Below, one piece after another: positions 1-8,812 of a stretch of 38,276 nt of DNA (positions within the stretch are counted from its first letter, which is position 1; every line of letters begins with the position of its first letter). The position numbers and the translations under genes are program-made. The stretch is from assembly GCA_903894755.1 (NCBI GenBank), contig CAITRH010000720.1, positions 1 to 38,276 of the forward strand, in the 5' to 3' direction. This DNA comes from an uncultured delta proteobacterium (lineage in GTDB: Bacteria > Myxococcota_A > Polyangia > Polyangiales > Polyangiaceae). Under the pieces are notes generated by a model. The model saw nothing but the letters and a program-made list of their open reading frames with translations. It searched no databases and was not told where the DNA came from.

Positions 1-299
1 CGCTCGAAGACGATTTTACTTGCCCGCATGGGCAAGGAAGATGTCGAGGGAGAGGGGGGCTGGGGGGGTGAGGTCTGCGCGAGCGGAAACCTGCGGTTTT
101 CAAGATGGGTTTGGTTTAGTAGCTCGCGGCCGAAGTCCTTAGACACTCACGACCCGCGACCCAGGGTTACCCACCCTGTTGCGCCAGGAAAGCTTGGAAG
201 AGGAGGATGAACATAACTGAAACCTTTTGATGCGCTTTGGACCCGGTTTGGACCTGCAGTTCTCAAAATGGGTTTGGTTTAACAGCTAGTGAATTGCAA
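1..299. other. Gene-free left edge
   Basis: I see no supportable gene in this stretch. The short open frames here have no recognisable domain, no convincing ribosome-binding site and biased composition. It lies downstream of thiL, which reads leftward and stops at 300. It does contain a diverged direct repeat, listed separately. No clear rho-independent terminator for the thiL operon could be found. Confidence 0.5.
91..287 (+). repeat. Diverged 34-bp direct repeat, two copies
   Basis: Positions 91-124 and 254-287 align over 34 bases with five mismatches and share the core GGGTTTGGTTTA (107-118 and 270-281). A shorter related core occurs on the opposite strand at 3451-3464, just upstream of the minus-strand GTPase gene. 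The copies therefore flank the GTPase-kinase-thiL operon. Function is unknown; it could be a dispersed element or a duplicated control site. Confidence 0.45.
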
Positions 300-1241
300 T
301 CAGAGCTTGCGAAAGTGGTCGAATCCGAGAACCTCGACACGACGCTCTCCGGCTGTCTCGCGCAGAAAAACCCCTTCCCCTTCCACCACCTCGCCAATCC
401 TGACAAAGCCATCGAGCGGAGAGGACGACCCCGCAACAATCGCGTAGTCTTCTCCCCCCTCCAGGATCAGGTCCAAGGGATCGGCACCGATCGCTGCCGC
501 CGCCTGTGCAAGACAGTCTCCACCGTGCTCCAGTAACCGGGCCACGTCCAACATGGCGCGCACCCCACTTGCACGCACCAAGTGCCCAAGATCCTGCACC
601 AACCCATCGGAAATATCCATAGCCGCACTGGCCCGTGCTGCCATCGTCAGCCCTGCATCGATCCGTGCGACGGGACGACGCCAGGCTCGCAGGGCCGCAT
701 CGAGTCTGCTATCCACAACACCACCCAGGAGACCTCGCAGTCCAGCGGCTGCCAGTCCTAAGTCCCCCGCAAGCCACAACAGCTCGCCTGCAGCCGCGCA
801 GTCGCGACGGACCGGAGTCCGCGCATGTCCCAACAACGTGGTGGCGACAGAGACCGCCGAACCCCTGGCAAGATTGCCTCCTACAAGGGGCGCACCGATC
901 GCCTCCGATGCCTCCTGTTGCCCAGCGGCCAACGCAAACAGCGCCTCATCTGGGAAATCCGCAGGGAGCACCAACGCCGCAAGGGCGCACCATGGACGAG
1001 CCCCCATGGCCGCAAGATCACTGGCAGCCGCCATGAACGACCTCCAGCCCACGTCGTGCCAGTCCACTAGATCGGACCTAAAATGAACCCACTCCACCTG
1101 CTCATCGATTGTCCACACCAAGCGCTCCCCGGACTGAGGAGCCAGTACCGCCGCATCATCGCCAATTCCAAGCTCGACGCCATGCGCGCGGGTTGCCCCA
1201 AACAGCCGGGCCAGCGACGCAATGCGCGCAAACTCGGTCAC
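300..1241 (-). CDS. thiL: Thiamine-monophosphate kinase
   Basis: ThiL phosphorylates thiamine monophosphate to thiamine diphosphate with ATP in the cytoplasm, the last step of cofactor synthesis. The 313-residue length fits the family (E. coli ThiL is about 325). Recognisable PurM-like motifs appear in order: GIGDDAAVL near residue 26, the SDLAAMGARP segment near residue 73, VGGNLARG near 120, DISDGLVQDL near 210, and LEGGEDYAIV near 260. The start is GTG at 1241, overlapping the stop of the upstream histidine kinase by four bases (GTGA), which implies translational coupling. It is the last gene of a three-gene minus-strand operon with an MglA-like GTPase and a sensor kinase. The functional link to those signalling genes is not obvious, and co-transcription may simply tie thiamine diphosphate supply to that transcript. 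Confidence 0.93.
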   Translation of the reverse strand: MTEFARIASLARLFGATRAHGVELGIGDDAAVLAPQSGERLVWTIDEQVEWVHFRSDLVDWHDVGWRSFMAAASDLAAMGARPWCALAALVLPADFPDEALFALAAGQQEASEAIGAPLVGGNLARGSAVSVATTLLGHARTPVRRDCAAAGELLWLAGDLGLAAAGLRGLLGGVVDSRLDAALRAWRRPVARIDAGLTMAARASAAMDISDGLVQDLGHLVRASGVRAMLDVARLLEHGGDCLAQAAAAIGADPLDLILEGGEDYAIVAGSSSPLDGFVRIGEVVEGEGVFLRETAGERRVEVLGFDHFRKL

Positions 1242-2662
1242 AGGCCTGGGGTCCTCTGTGCAACCTCGGGGGACGAGCCAATGGGAAACCTCACCACGAA
1301 GACACTCCCCTCGGGCTCGTTCCCTTCGATGCCAATGTTGCCTCCGTGTGCCTCCACAAGACGTTTGACAATGGCTAGACCAAGACCGGTCCCTCCGTAT
1401 TCGCGGGTAGATGACGAGTCCACCTGATAGAATGCGTCGAATACCCGGCTCCGCTCCCGAGACGGAATGCCGATCCCAGTATCGATCACACGCACTTCAA
1501 GCTCCATTTGGGTGGGCGCGAGCAGTGCGAAGCCGTCATCGTCCTCTTGGCCTCCGGTGTCTTGCACCATACGGGCTTGCAAGGTCACGGTCCCTTCCGA
1601 TGGCGTAAATTTGATGGCGTTTTCTGTCAGATTGAGAAAGACCTGGCAAAGTCGCTCTGGATCTCCACGCAGGTCGTGCAGGTCGTCGGCCATGTCGAGG
1701 TCGAGCATCACCCCCTTCTTGCGCGCGGTTGGTGCCAATGTGGACATCACCTCGCTCAGCACCGAACCGATAGCCAGCTCTTTTCGGCGCATCGACATGG
1801 TGCCGCTTTCGAGCTTCGACAGATCGAGAAGCCCCATGATGAGCTGGAGAAGCTGCTCGCCCTTTTCATAAATGGTCCCGACGAACTCCTTCTGCTCGGT
1901 CGTGAGCTCGCCGGCAATCCCCTCGGCTAGCATCTCGCTGTACCCAATGATGGAGGTCAGAGGTGTTCGCAGCTCGTGGCTGACAGTGGCCAGGAAGTTC
2001 GACTTGAGCCTATCGAGCTCCTTCAACTTGTCGTAGGCCTGTTGGAGCTTTGCATTCTTTTCCTGCAGCTCGCGGAAGCTCTCGCGGACACTTGCCAGGT
2101 GCATCTGGCTTGTAAGCAGCGTCTTGTGCCCGCTAAACAGGATAAGGTCGAGAGCTCCCTTGAGGTGCAATGCAATGCGAGAAATGGTTTCTGTCTTGGC
2201 CCGTGGCATGCGGAGCAAGAGCGTGCGGGCCTGGTCGAACTGGATCGCTCGGTCGACCAGCAGCGACTTGGGCGGCTCCTTCAGCGACGACGGCAAGTAG
2301 GGGCCTAGAATGAGCCTTCCTATGGGACGTCCATCGTATTCGATGACCAGGATTCGGTAGGCCGCCCCAGTGAAACAGGGATGCACCAGGTCCTTGGTGG
2401 GGCCGGGATCGTGGGCTTTGACAGCACTGACAGTGGCTCCACAGGCGCGTCGGCCCTCTGTCGTGGTGTTGACATACGCGCAGACTTCGTGCTCCCCGAC
2501 GGCGTCGGCGAGAAGCAGTCCTTCGCTCGAGTAGACCCGGACTGGGATTCCAAAAAGCGTGTGAAAACTCTTGCAAAGCTCGCCGAGTCCTGCTCGGTCG
2601 ACGAGCTCCTCGAGGCGTAGACGCGCATCGAGGAGATCCGCAGGGGTTTCGACCTCGTTCAT
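1238..2662 (-). CDS. PocR-domain sensor histidine kinase
   Basis: This 474-residue protein is a cytoplasmic histidine kinase. Residues about 15-165 match the PocR ligand-binding domain, with conserved cysteines in the EVCAYVN, RRACG and HPCF segments and the GRPIGRLILGPY strand. PocR domains are thought to sense small hydrocarbon derivatives. A coiled coil (about 190-225) leads to a HisKA domain with phospho-acceptor His in SHELRTPLTSIIGY. The HATPase domain has N box NLTENAIKF and G boxes DTGIGIP and GGTGLGLAI, so it should be active. No membrane segment is seen. I chose ATG at 2662 over the longer frame because it overlaps the stop of the upstream GTPase gene by four bases (ATGA) and starts at the family-like MNEVETP. 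No response regulator lies nearby. Its end overlaps thiL by four bases. Confidence 0.9.
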   Translation of the reverse strand: MNEVETPADLLDARLRLEELVDRAGLGELCKSFHTLFGIPVRVYSSEGLLLADAVGEHEVCAYVNTTTEGRRACGATVSAVKAHDPGPTKDLVHPCFTGAAYRILVIEYDGRPIGRLILGPYLPSSLKEPPKSLLVDRAIQFDQARTLLLRMPRAKTETISRIALHLKGALDLILFSGHKTLLTSQMHLASVRESFRELQEKNAKLQQAYDKLKELDRLKSNFLATVSHELRTPLTSIIGYSEMLAEGIAGELTTEQKEFVGTIYEKGEQLLQLIMGLLDLSKLESGTMSMRRKELAIGSVLSEVMSTLAPTARKKGVMLDLDMADDLHDLRGDPERLCQVFLNLTENAIKFTPSEGTVTLQARMVQDTGGQEDDDGFALLAPTQMELEVRVIDTGIGIPSRERSRVFDAFYQVDSSSTREYGGTGLGLAIVKRLVEAHGGNIGIEGNEPEGSVFVVRFPIGSSPEVAQRTPGL

Positions 2663-3423
2663 TTGGCCCCCTTCGAGTGACGATCGAGGGAGCCCCCGAC
2701 ACATGCGGCGAGAAGCGAGGGAATATCCACTTGAAGTCCCAGTTGCTTGGCGATCATAGGCAAGAGTCCGTCACTCGTGATCCCGATCATACGCCCCAGA
2801 TTGTGTTCCGCATCGAGCTTGGTCCAAGTCAGGTGGAAAAGGCCAAAGAACGACTCGAGCACGCCCATGCCCGACACTGCGCTCGCAGTGAATACGGGCT
2901 CCCGTCCCCGGCTCGCCAGGGCCAAAATATCGGCTTCCGGCCGCACATTGGGAAGATCGCGCTTGTTGAACTGGATCACAATGGGCAGCTCCTTCGTTTT
3001 GATCCCGAGCTCCGTCAGGTTCTGGCGAAGGTCGAGAAAGGATGCGGCGTTGTGCTGCGTCTCCGAGAGCTGGGAATCCGCGATAAACGCCACGCCGTCG
3101 GCCCCCTGGAGCACGAGCCGCCTGGTGGCCGAATGGAGCACCTGTCCAGGAACGGTAAAAATCTTGACACGCAGGCTCATGCCGCTAGCGGGCGACACGC
3201 GGCCATCTTTGTGGCTCTGGGGCTCCTCGGCGCGGAACACCAAGGGGAGCATGTCGAAGAAGAGGGTCCGGTCGTCCCGCGTCTCCAGCGTCATCAGCCG
3301 TCCACGGCTCGCGTCGGTCGACATCTGATGCAGCGCCTTGAGATTGGTCGTTTTTCCGCTGAGGGCTGGCCCGTAATAAACGAGCTTGATTGTCACCTCT
3401 CGGGCACCGAAGTTGATCTGCAC
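2659..3423 (-). CDS. MglA-like small GTPase
   Basis: This 254-residue Ras-like GTPase resembles MglA, the myxobacterial polarity and motility switch. The P-loop is GPALSGKTTN (about residue 18). Switch I is DDRTLFFD, with the conserved Arg. G3 is TVPGQ, where Thr replaces the usual Asp of DxxG, a hallmark of MglA. G4 is NKRD and a SAVSG-type G5 follows. It is longer than MglA (about 195 residues): a C-terminal extension of about 60 residues has no recognisable domain. The start is GTG at 3423 with only a weak ribosome-binding site. It is the first gene of an operon with a PocR histidine kinase (4-base overlap) and thiL. No MglB-type roadblock GAP gene is adjacent, so its GAP partner is unknown. 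I infer a signalling rather than a metabolic role. Confidence 0.85.
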   Translation of the reverse strand: MQINFGAREVTIKLVYYGPALSGKTTNLKALHQMSTDASRGRLMTLETRDDRTLFFDMLPLVFRAEEPQSHKDGRVSPASGMSLRVKIFTVPGQVLHSATRRLVLQGADGVAFIADSQLSETQHNAASFLDLRQNLTELGIKTKELPIVIQFNKRDLPNVRPEADILALASRGREPVFTASAVSGMGVLESFFGLFHLTWTKLDAEHNLGRMIGITSDGLLPMIAKQLGLQVDIPSLLAACVGGSLDRHSKGAK

Positions 3424-3664
3424 AGCTCGTTTTCGCCTTTCGGGGCGAGTCTAAACCAAACTTGGACTCACAAGCAGCAACTTTGGGTAGAGTCGACCGC
3501 CGCACCGAATGCCACGACGGGTCAAAATGCGGTAAGTAAGGCATGACCATGCACATTTCCCCTAGGCCAGGTGATCGCGAAGGCTCCCTTCTGGAGCGTA
3601 GCCGCGGCTTGGGCGCGGCGTGCCGCCGTCGCGCCTCGGCCTTCGTCAACCAAGGTGCAGTCCT

Positions 3665-5743
3665 ATGAACGAGGAACAGCTGCTCGAAGTGCAGTACCGA
3701 ATGCTGGTAGAACAGGCTCCCGACGGGTTCGTCACCACGGATGCAGACGGGCGATTTCTGACCGGCAACCCATCTTTCCTCAAGATGGCGGGCTATTGCA
3801 TCGAGGAGTTGCTGAAGCTCCGCATTCACGACCTGCTTGAAGAAGACCAGCGGACACAACTTTCAGCGCATCTCGCCAGCGAGGCAGCAGGGAAGACGTT
3901 TGCACCGACTGAATGGCAACTCCTGCGCAAGGATGGCTCGATATGTCTGGTTGAAGTGAGCTCCAAAGTGCTGGCGGACGGTCGACGGCTGGCCATTGTT
4001 CGCGACGTGACGGACCGCAAGAGGGCAGAGGCGTATGAGACGTTCCGCGCGTCCTACAGTCACATCGATAAGCAAAAGAAACAGCTGGAGGAACTGGTGG
4101 AGGATCGGACCCGAGAGCTACGTTGGAGCACAGCCAGCCTAAGCACGGCACAGGCCATCGCCCACTTGGGGAGCTGGGAGTGGGACATTCTCACAGACTC
4201 TGTTACCGCCTCGGAGGAAGCGCATCGCATCATGGGAGTGCGCAAGGGGAGAATGTCGATGTTGGAGTTTGCCGCAGCGGTGCACCCAGAGGACCGAGAT
4301 CTGGTCTTGGACAGGATGCGGGCGGCGGTCGAGAGGCTCGTGCCACTGGACATGGAGTACCGGATCCAGATCCCTGGGCTAGGCAAGACATGTGTGGTCC
4401 ATTCGCGGGCGACCGTGGAGCGCACCCGATTTGGGGAAGCGCGGCGCATGGTGGGGACACTGCAGGACATCACAGTGCGCAAGGAGTCGGAGTTAGCCCT
4501 AGAGCGCGCCAACCAACGGCTTGGTGTGCTGGTTGCGGAGCTGGAGGACAAGAACAAGCGTGTTTTGCTGCTAAGCGTGCTGAGTGGACGCCTACAGGCG
4601 GCCCAGAGCACCACCGAGCTCATTGACGTCGCCACAGAGTTCTTGCCTCAGATCTTCTCGAACTTTGATGGGGGCTTGACCCTTCGGGACGAAGGGGAGC
4701 TGGTGCTGGAGGGGCCTACTGGAGGCGCCATGACGCAGGGACTGGTGGCGGCAGTGAACACGACGTTGGGCTTGGCGTTGGCAAACGTACGCCTTAGACA
4801 GCGTCTCGAGATGGAAAGGGACCATGCGCAGGCTATTGCGAGGACCGATGCGCTCACCAAGCTCGCAAATCGGAGAACGTTCGATGAGATGCTGCACAAG
4901 GAGTTTGACCGGTTGAAGCGCGACGGGGCGGCGTTGTCGCTTATCATGCTGGACGTTGACCATTTCAAGAAGTTCAATGACACCTACGGGCATGTGGCTG
5001 GCGACAACTGTTTGAGACACCTAGCGGCTGCGCTCACGGGTGCAGTGCGCCGTCCCGCGGACATTGCGGCTCGGTACGGTGGCGAGGAGTTTGCGGTGAT
5101 CCTGCCTGAGACCGACACTCACGGAGCAGCGCACGTGGCGGAAGGTGTCCGCAGGGGGGTGGAGGCACTGGGGATTCTGCACGCGACCTCCGATGTTGCA
5201 GGACATGTGACGGTCAGCCTTGGGGTTGTCACGGTCTTTCCGTCCCGATTGGTAGCGCCCGATAGGATCGTGGCGCTGGCCGATCTTGCTCTGTACGAGG
5301 CGAAGCGCGCAGGGCGAAACCGGATTCACGTGACCCCTGATGGCGCAGCGGTCGCCGACGATTGCGGAGATGCGACCATAGATGGAGAGCATCGAAAGCT
5401 CATCGAGACCTCCGACACGCTGTTGTCTGCAGTGGCCGGCGGCCGCCCGAAGGACGAGATCCTGTTGATGATGGAGAGCTTTGCAGCGGACATGGCCGTT
5501 TATTTCCGTTATGAAGAAGAGCTGTTCAAAGCCGTGGCTTACCCATTTGCGGACGCCCATGCTCGTGACCATCGGGCACTGGTCGCAAAGGCAGCCACGC
5601 TGCTGGAGAAGCACCGGCGCGACGTGCTGACGTTCGGCGAGCTCTTGGATTTCCTTGCAAACGATTTAGTAGCCAGACACCTGTTGGTCCAAGACAAGGA
5701 GTTTTTCCCGTATGTCGGCACTAAGGGTGTGGCGCTGCCTTAG
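3665..5743 (+). CDS. PAS-PAS-GGDEF-hemerythrin diguanylate cyclase
   Basis: This 692-residue cytoplasmic protein joins two PAS domains (about 8-125 and 155-285), a coiled coil, a degenerate GAF-like stretch (about 305-385), a GGDEF domain and a C-terminal hemerythrin domain (about 570-690). The GGEEF signature is at 472-476, with an RPAD inhibitory site five residues upstream, so it should make cyclic di-GMP with product inhibition. The hemerythrin ligands visible are H576, E617, H632, H636, H672 and D677. The position expected to be His in the HFxxEE motif is Tyr613. Hemerythrin domains bind O2 at a di-iron site, so this is plausibly an oxygen- or redox-tuned cyclase. The ATG at 3665 is chosen because it begins directly before the first PAS domain; the ribosome-binding site is weak. 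It is divergent from the GTPase operon, with a 241-base intergenic region. Confidence 0.88.
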   Translation: MNEEQLLEVQYRMLVEQAPDGFVTTDADGRFLTGNPSFLKMAGYCIEELLKLRIHDLLEEDQRTQLSAHLASEAAGKTFAPTEWQLLRKDGSICLVEVSSKVLADGRRLAIVRDVTDRKRAEAYETFRASYSHIDKQKKQLEELVEDRTRELRWSTASLSTAQAIAHLGSWEWDILTDSVTASEEAHRIMGVRKGRMSMLEFAAAVHPEDRDLVLDRMRAAVERLVPLDMEYRIQIPGLGKTCVVHSRATVERTRFGEARRMVGTLQDITVRKESELALERANQRLGVLVAELEDKNKRVLLLSVLSGRLQAAQSTTELIDVATEFLPQIFSNFDGGLTLRDEGELVLEGPTGGAMTQGLVAAVNTTLGLALANVRLRQRLEMERDHAQAIARTDALTKLANRRTFDEMLHKEFDRLKRDGAALSLIMLDVDHFKKFNDTYGHVAGDNCLRHLAAALTGAVRRPADIAARYGGEEFAVILPETDTHGAAHVAEGVRRGVEALGILHATSDVAGHVTVSLGVVTVFPSRLVAPDRIVALADLALYEAKRAGRNRIHVTPDGAAVADDCGDATIDGEHRKLIETSDTLLSAVAGGRPKDEILLMMESFAADMAVYFRYEEELFKAVAYPFADAHARDHRALVAKAATLLEKHRRDVLTFGELLDFLANDLVARHLLVQDKEFFPYVGTKGVALP

Positions 5744-5801
5744 GCTAGGCGACCGAGCGGCACAAGAGGGGTGGGGGTGAGTGGAGGGGTGAGGAGCCCG
5801 G

Positions 5802-7256
5802 ATGGTGGCAGCCAGAGGCAACCACGTAGGGCTCTGCAACGGCATCGACAGCACCATCAACGTCCAGGGGACCGGTTTCCGCCCAGAGGACGGCGAGGGG
5901 GTGCAACTGCTCGACGCCAATGGAAACGTGGTCCTCGAAGGGGCCGCGAAGGACATCCGAGTCCTAACCGCGACCTCGCTCACCTTGCTCGTGCACGGCG
6001 CATCTTCTACGGGTGCCCTGGCGCCGGGAACCTATACAATCCGCGTCTTTGGCAAGGAAGGACCGCCGGCGTGCAGCGTCCAACCGGCCGCGACCTGTAC
6101 AGAGGTCAGCCTCGAGGTCGTGCTGCGTGGCACCGGATTCCGGCAGGGGGCGACCGTGCAGATCGGTACATCCTCGGCAAAGACCGTCACCGTGGTCTCG
6201 GTGACCGAGATTCACGCGACTTTCGACCCGAGGACCTTGCCCGCGGGTCAGTGGCCCGTCACGGTCACCAACCCCGAGCTAGGCGACGGCGCAACGCATT
6301 GCAGCGGCAACTCGTCGTCGACATTCACGGTCTATGCCCCTCCGACGCTGCGGTCCGTCTCTCCCACAACTGCGTGCAGTGGAGGAGGACAGACCATCAC
6401 GGCGTCTGGCACGGGCTTCCACGGCGCCATGCAAGTCGCTCTCGCGCTCACCTCGAGCTCCACTGTTTCAAGTACCCCTGCAACAGGGGTCCAGGTCCCT
6501 TCCGATACGTCGCTCACCTTTGTCATGCCGCCGCTCTTGCAGGGGACCTACGACGTCTCCGTGCGCATCCCGGAGGCGTGCGTATCGAACGCGCTCACCA
6601 GTACGATAACGGTGATCAAGGGGCCGCGCATCGACGCCATCGACGCGCCCCGCGGCTGGACGGGCATCGACAACCCCGTGGAGATCTTCGGCGACGGCTT
6701 CGAGGCGGGACAGACCATTGCGCTGCAGGGGGCCAAGGCGGGGGGCAGCGACCTCCTGCTGGCGGATCTGACTGTGGTGAACGCGAACGTCATTCGCGCC
6801 ACAGTTCCAGCGGGTGCGGTTGCAGGCGGCCCCTACGCTCTCGTGCTGATCGCCCCGTCCGGTTGTGGCGCGACCCTCGCCGCGGCCTATACAGTGGACG
6901 CAACCGCGCAGTTGACTGTGAGCAAGATCGTCCCCCCCTTCGGCTGGCAGGGGGACAAGACGCCGGTTTCCGTGTTTGGCGATGGCTTCGCAGCCGTCCC
7001 CCGCGTGTTCCTTGACGTGCCGAGCTCGACTCCGCGGCTCGTGCCCACGCGGTCCACCGGCTTCGTGACCGCCCAGAGCCTCACTGGGATCGTGCCCGCC
7101 GGGCTCCTGGTGGGAGGTCCCTACCAGGTTGTGGTCATCAACCCAGACGGCGGCGGAGGCAAGCTCGCAAGCGGCTTCCGGGTCGTCACGCTGCCCATCC
7201 CCACCATCGACAACGTGTCTCCGTCCGCAGGGATCACCTCCAACGCAGCGGCGTGA
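5802..7256 (+). CDS. IPT/TIG-repeat surface protein, N-terminal part of a broken gene
   Basis: This 484-residue protein is built of about five immunoglobulin-like IPT/TIG domains. Each shows the GxGF-type turn (QGTGFRPED, RGTGFRQGA, SGTGFHGAM, FGDGFEAGQ, FGDGFAAVP) followed by a GPYxVxVxNP strand. Such repeats usually lie outside the cell, but there is no signal peptide or lipobox. The frame opens inside what looks like a first IPT domain, and an in-frame stop at 5790 rules out a longer start. A GAGGAG ribosome-binding site at 5791-5796 precedes the ATG. The 3' end stops just after the opening strand of another IPT domain, whose closing strand continues in a different frame from 7253. I therefore read this as a formerly larger secreted protein that has lost its start and been split. 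Confidence 0.65.
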   Translation: MVAARGNHVGLCNGIDSTINVQGTGFRPEDGEGVQLLDANGNVVLEGAAKDIRVLTATSLTLLVHGASSTGALAPGTYTIRVFGKEGPPACSVQPAATCTEVSLEVVLRGTGFRQGATVQIGTSSAKTVTVVSVTEIHATFDPRTLPAGQWPVTVTNPELGDGATHCSGNSSSTFTVYAPPTLRSVSPTTACSGGGQTITASGTGFHGAMQVALALTSSSTVSSTPATGVQVPSDTSLTFVMPPLLQGTYDVSVRIPEACVSNALTSTITVIKGPRIDAIDAPRGWTGIDNPVEIFGDGFEAGQTIALQGAKAGGSDLLLADLTVVNANVIRATVPAGAVAGGPYALVLIAPSGCGATLAAAYTVDATAQLTVSKIVPPFGWQGDKTPVSVFGDGFAAVPRVFLDVPSSTPRLVPTRSTGFVTAQSLTGIVPAGLLVGGPYQVVVINPDGGGGKLASGFRVVTLPIPTIDNVSPSAGITSNAAA

Positions 7257-8797
7257 TCGCGTCAACGGGCGCGTATCTGGTGCGGGTCACGAGCCCCGAC
7301 GAAAGCACCTTTGGGGACTTCTCCTCCTTTGTGGTCACCAACCCCTCCGCCAAGCTGGATCAGTTCCAGAGCGCGCTGCCCCTGAACACGGCCCGGCGCT
7401 CGCTGCAGTCGGCGGCTGGACGGATCGACAGCGCTTCGAGGTTTCTGTACGCCGTCGGGGGGGAGACCGCGCAGGGAGTCCCTCTGCGGACAGTCGAGGC
7501 GTCGCCGCTCGATCTCTATGGCAACGTTGGAGCCTGGTTCGTCAGCAACAACACGATGACGTCGGGTCGGTCGGGTCTCGCCCTCGTGCGCGTGGACGGC
7601 ACCGTGAGCAACCGGCCTATCAGCTACCTGTACGCCCTCGGTGGCACGAGCAGCACTGCAGGCACCACAGGTACGGCCAGCGGAACGCCGCTCGACACTG
7701 TAGAGCGCGCAAAGATCCTAGACCGCTTCGATCAGCCGCAGGTCGAGGCGCCGGCCATCGCCTACCCGGGCGGTCTCGGCAGGGGAGTCTGGACCTACCA
7801 GATCGTTGCCGTGAAAGACCCCACTGTCGACACGGACAATCCGGGCGGCGAGACGCTGCCGAGCGACGAGATCTTCGCAAAGCTCGGCATGGCCGGCAAT
7901 GTGACGCTCACCTGGTCGTCTGTCCCAGGCATCTCAGGTTATCGCGTCTACCGCACGGCGGCAGCAAACGGCAGGTCGCTGTCAGAGGTGTTTCTGGCCG
8001 ACGTGACCCGCACCTCTACGACCTACACGGACAATGGGACAGCGACGCCGGTTCTCTCGCGCACGGACCTTCGTCCAGGATCGCCGGGCGTTTGGGTCGA
8101 TTTGGCGACGACGGCCTCCTCGACCCGACTGCGTCATGCTCGCGTGAACGCAGCGGCCACGCTGGCTAAGGACCCTTCGGGCAGCCGGTTTCTCTATGTG
8201 GTTGGAGGCAAGGGGAGTTGCACGGCGACCTCATCGCCGTCCCTCATGGACTGCTACGAATACGCGCCCATTGGAAACGACGCAAGGACTGGCGCCTTCG
8301 TTGCGGGGGCCTCCCCGCTCGCCTCTCCACGTCAGCGCTTCGGCCTTGCGACGCTCGACAACACAACAGGGCCGCCTGGGTATTCGTCCAGCCAGGCGTT
8401 TGTGCTGGCAAGCGGCGGCGACGGGGTGACCAAGCCGCAGACCATCGAATACGCGTCGGTCACCGCAGGAGGGTTGCTCCAATGGCAGCCGTCCCCGAAC
8501 GGCTCGGGCTATTCAGCGACGCGGGATGGCAGCCGTTCTGGCGTAGCGGGCGGGCACGGCTTCGCCTTCTTCGGCGGCAGCGGCGGCACCTACTTGAACA
8601 GCACCAACGTCAGCGGGCCTGTTGTCATCAGCGGCGCGACGGCGACTTGGCCCTCGTGGTCATCCGGGTCGACGTCCCTCAGCGTTCCTGGCCTGGGACT
8701 TTTCGGGTTCACTGTCGAGAGCGGCTACTTTTACTTTGTGGGCGGAGCGTCTACCGACAGCGATGCCGTCGGGGACGTGTACCAGATCATTTACTAG
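7253..8797 (+). CDS. Kelch-like/FnIII surface protein, C-terminal part of a broken gene
   Basis: This 514-residue frame opens with the last strands of an IPT/TIG domain (TGAYLVRVTSP, FSSFVVTNP). It continues with kelch-like blades (RFLYAVGGE, YLYALGG, RFLYVVGGK, GFAFFGGSGG, YFYFVGGAS) interrupted by a fibronectin-III-like module around residues 160-270 (VTLTWSSVPGISGYRVYRT). It starts at GTG 7253, overlapping the previous frame's stop by four bases, but it has no signal peptide. Its first residues make sense only as the continuation of the upstream protein. About 35-45 residues of the shared IPT domain are missing between the two frames, so the break looks like a non-triplet deletion. Independent translation by coupling is possible, but export would then be unexplained. 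The outer-membrane protein gene follows after 15 bases. Confidence 0.65.
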   Translation: MIASTGAYLVRVTSPDESTFGDFSSFVVTNPSAKLDQFQSALPLNTARRSLQSAAGRIDSASRFLYAVGGETAQGVPLRTVEASPLDLYGNVGAWFVSNNTMTSGRSGLALVRVDGTVSNRPISYLYALGGTSSTAGTTGTASGTPLDTVERAKILDRFDQPQVEAPAIAYPGGLGRGVWTYQIVAVKDPTVDTDNPGGETLPSDEIFAKLGMAGNVTLTWSSVPGISGYRVYRTAAANGRSLSEVFLADVTRTSTTYTDNGTATPVLSRTDLRPGSPGVWVDLATTASSTRLRHARVNAAATLAKDPSGSRFLYVVGGKGSCTATSSPSLMDCYEYAPIGNDARTGAFVAGASPLASPRQRFGLATLDNTTGPPGYSSSQAFVLASGGDGVTKPQTIEYASVTAGGLLQWQPSPNGSGYSATRDGSRSGVAGGHGFAFFGGSGGTYLNSTNVSGPVVISGATATWPSWSSGSTSLSVPGLGLFGFTVESGYFYFVGGASTDSDAVGDVYQIIY

Positions 8798-8812
8798 GAG
8801 GAGGCACGAGCG

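Noticed and set aside
7200-7300. Programmed ribosomal frameshift joining the two IPT/kelch frames
   Set aside because: No slippery heptamer or downstream structure is seen, and protein sequence is missing at the junction, which a simple frameshift would not explain.
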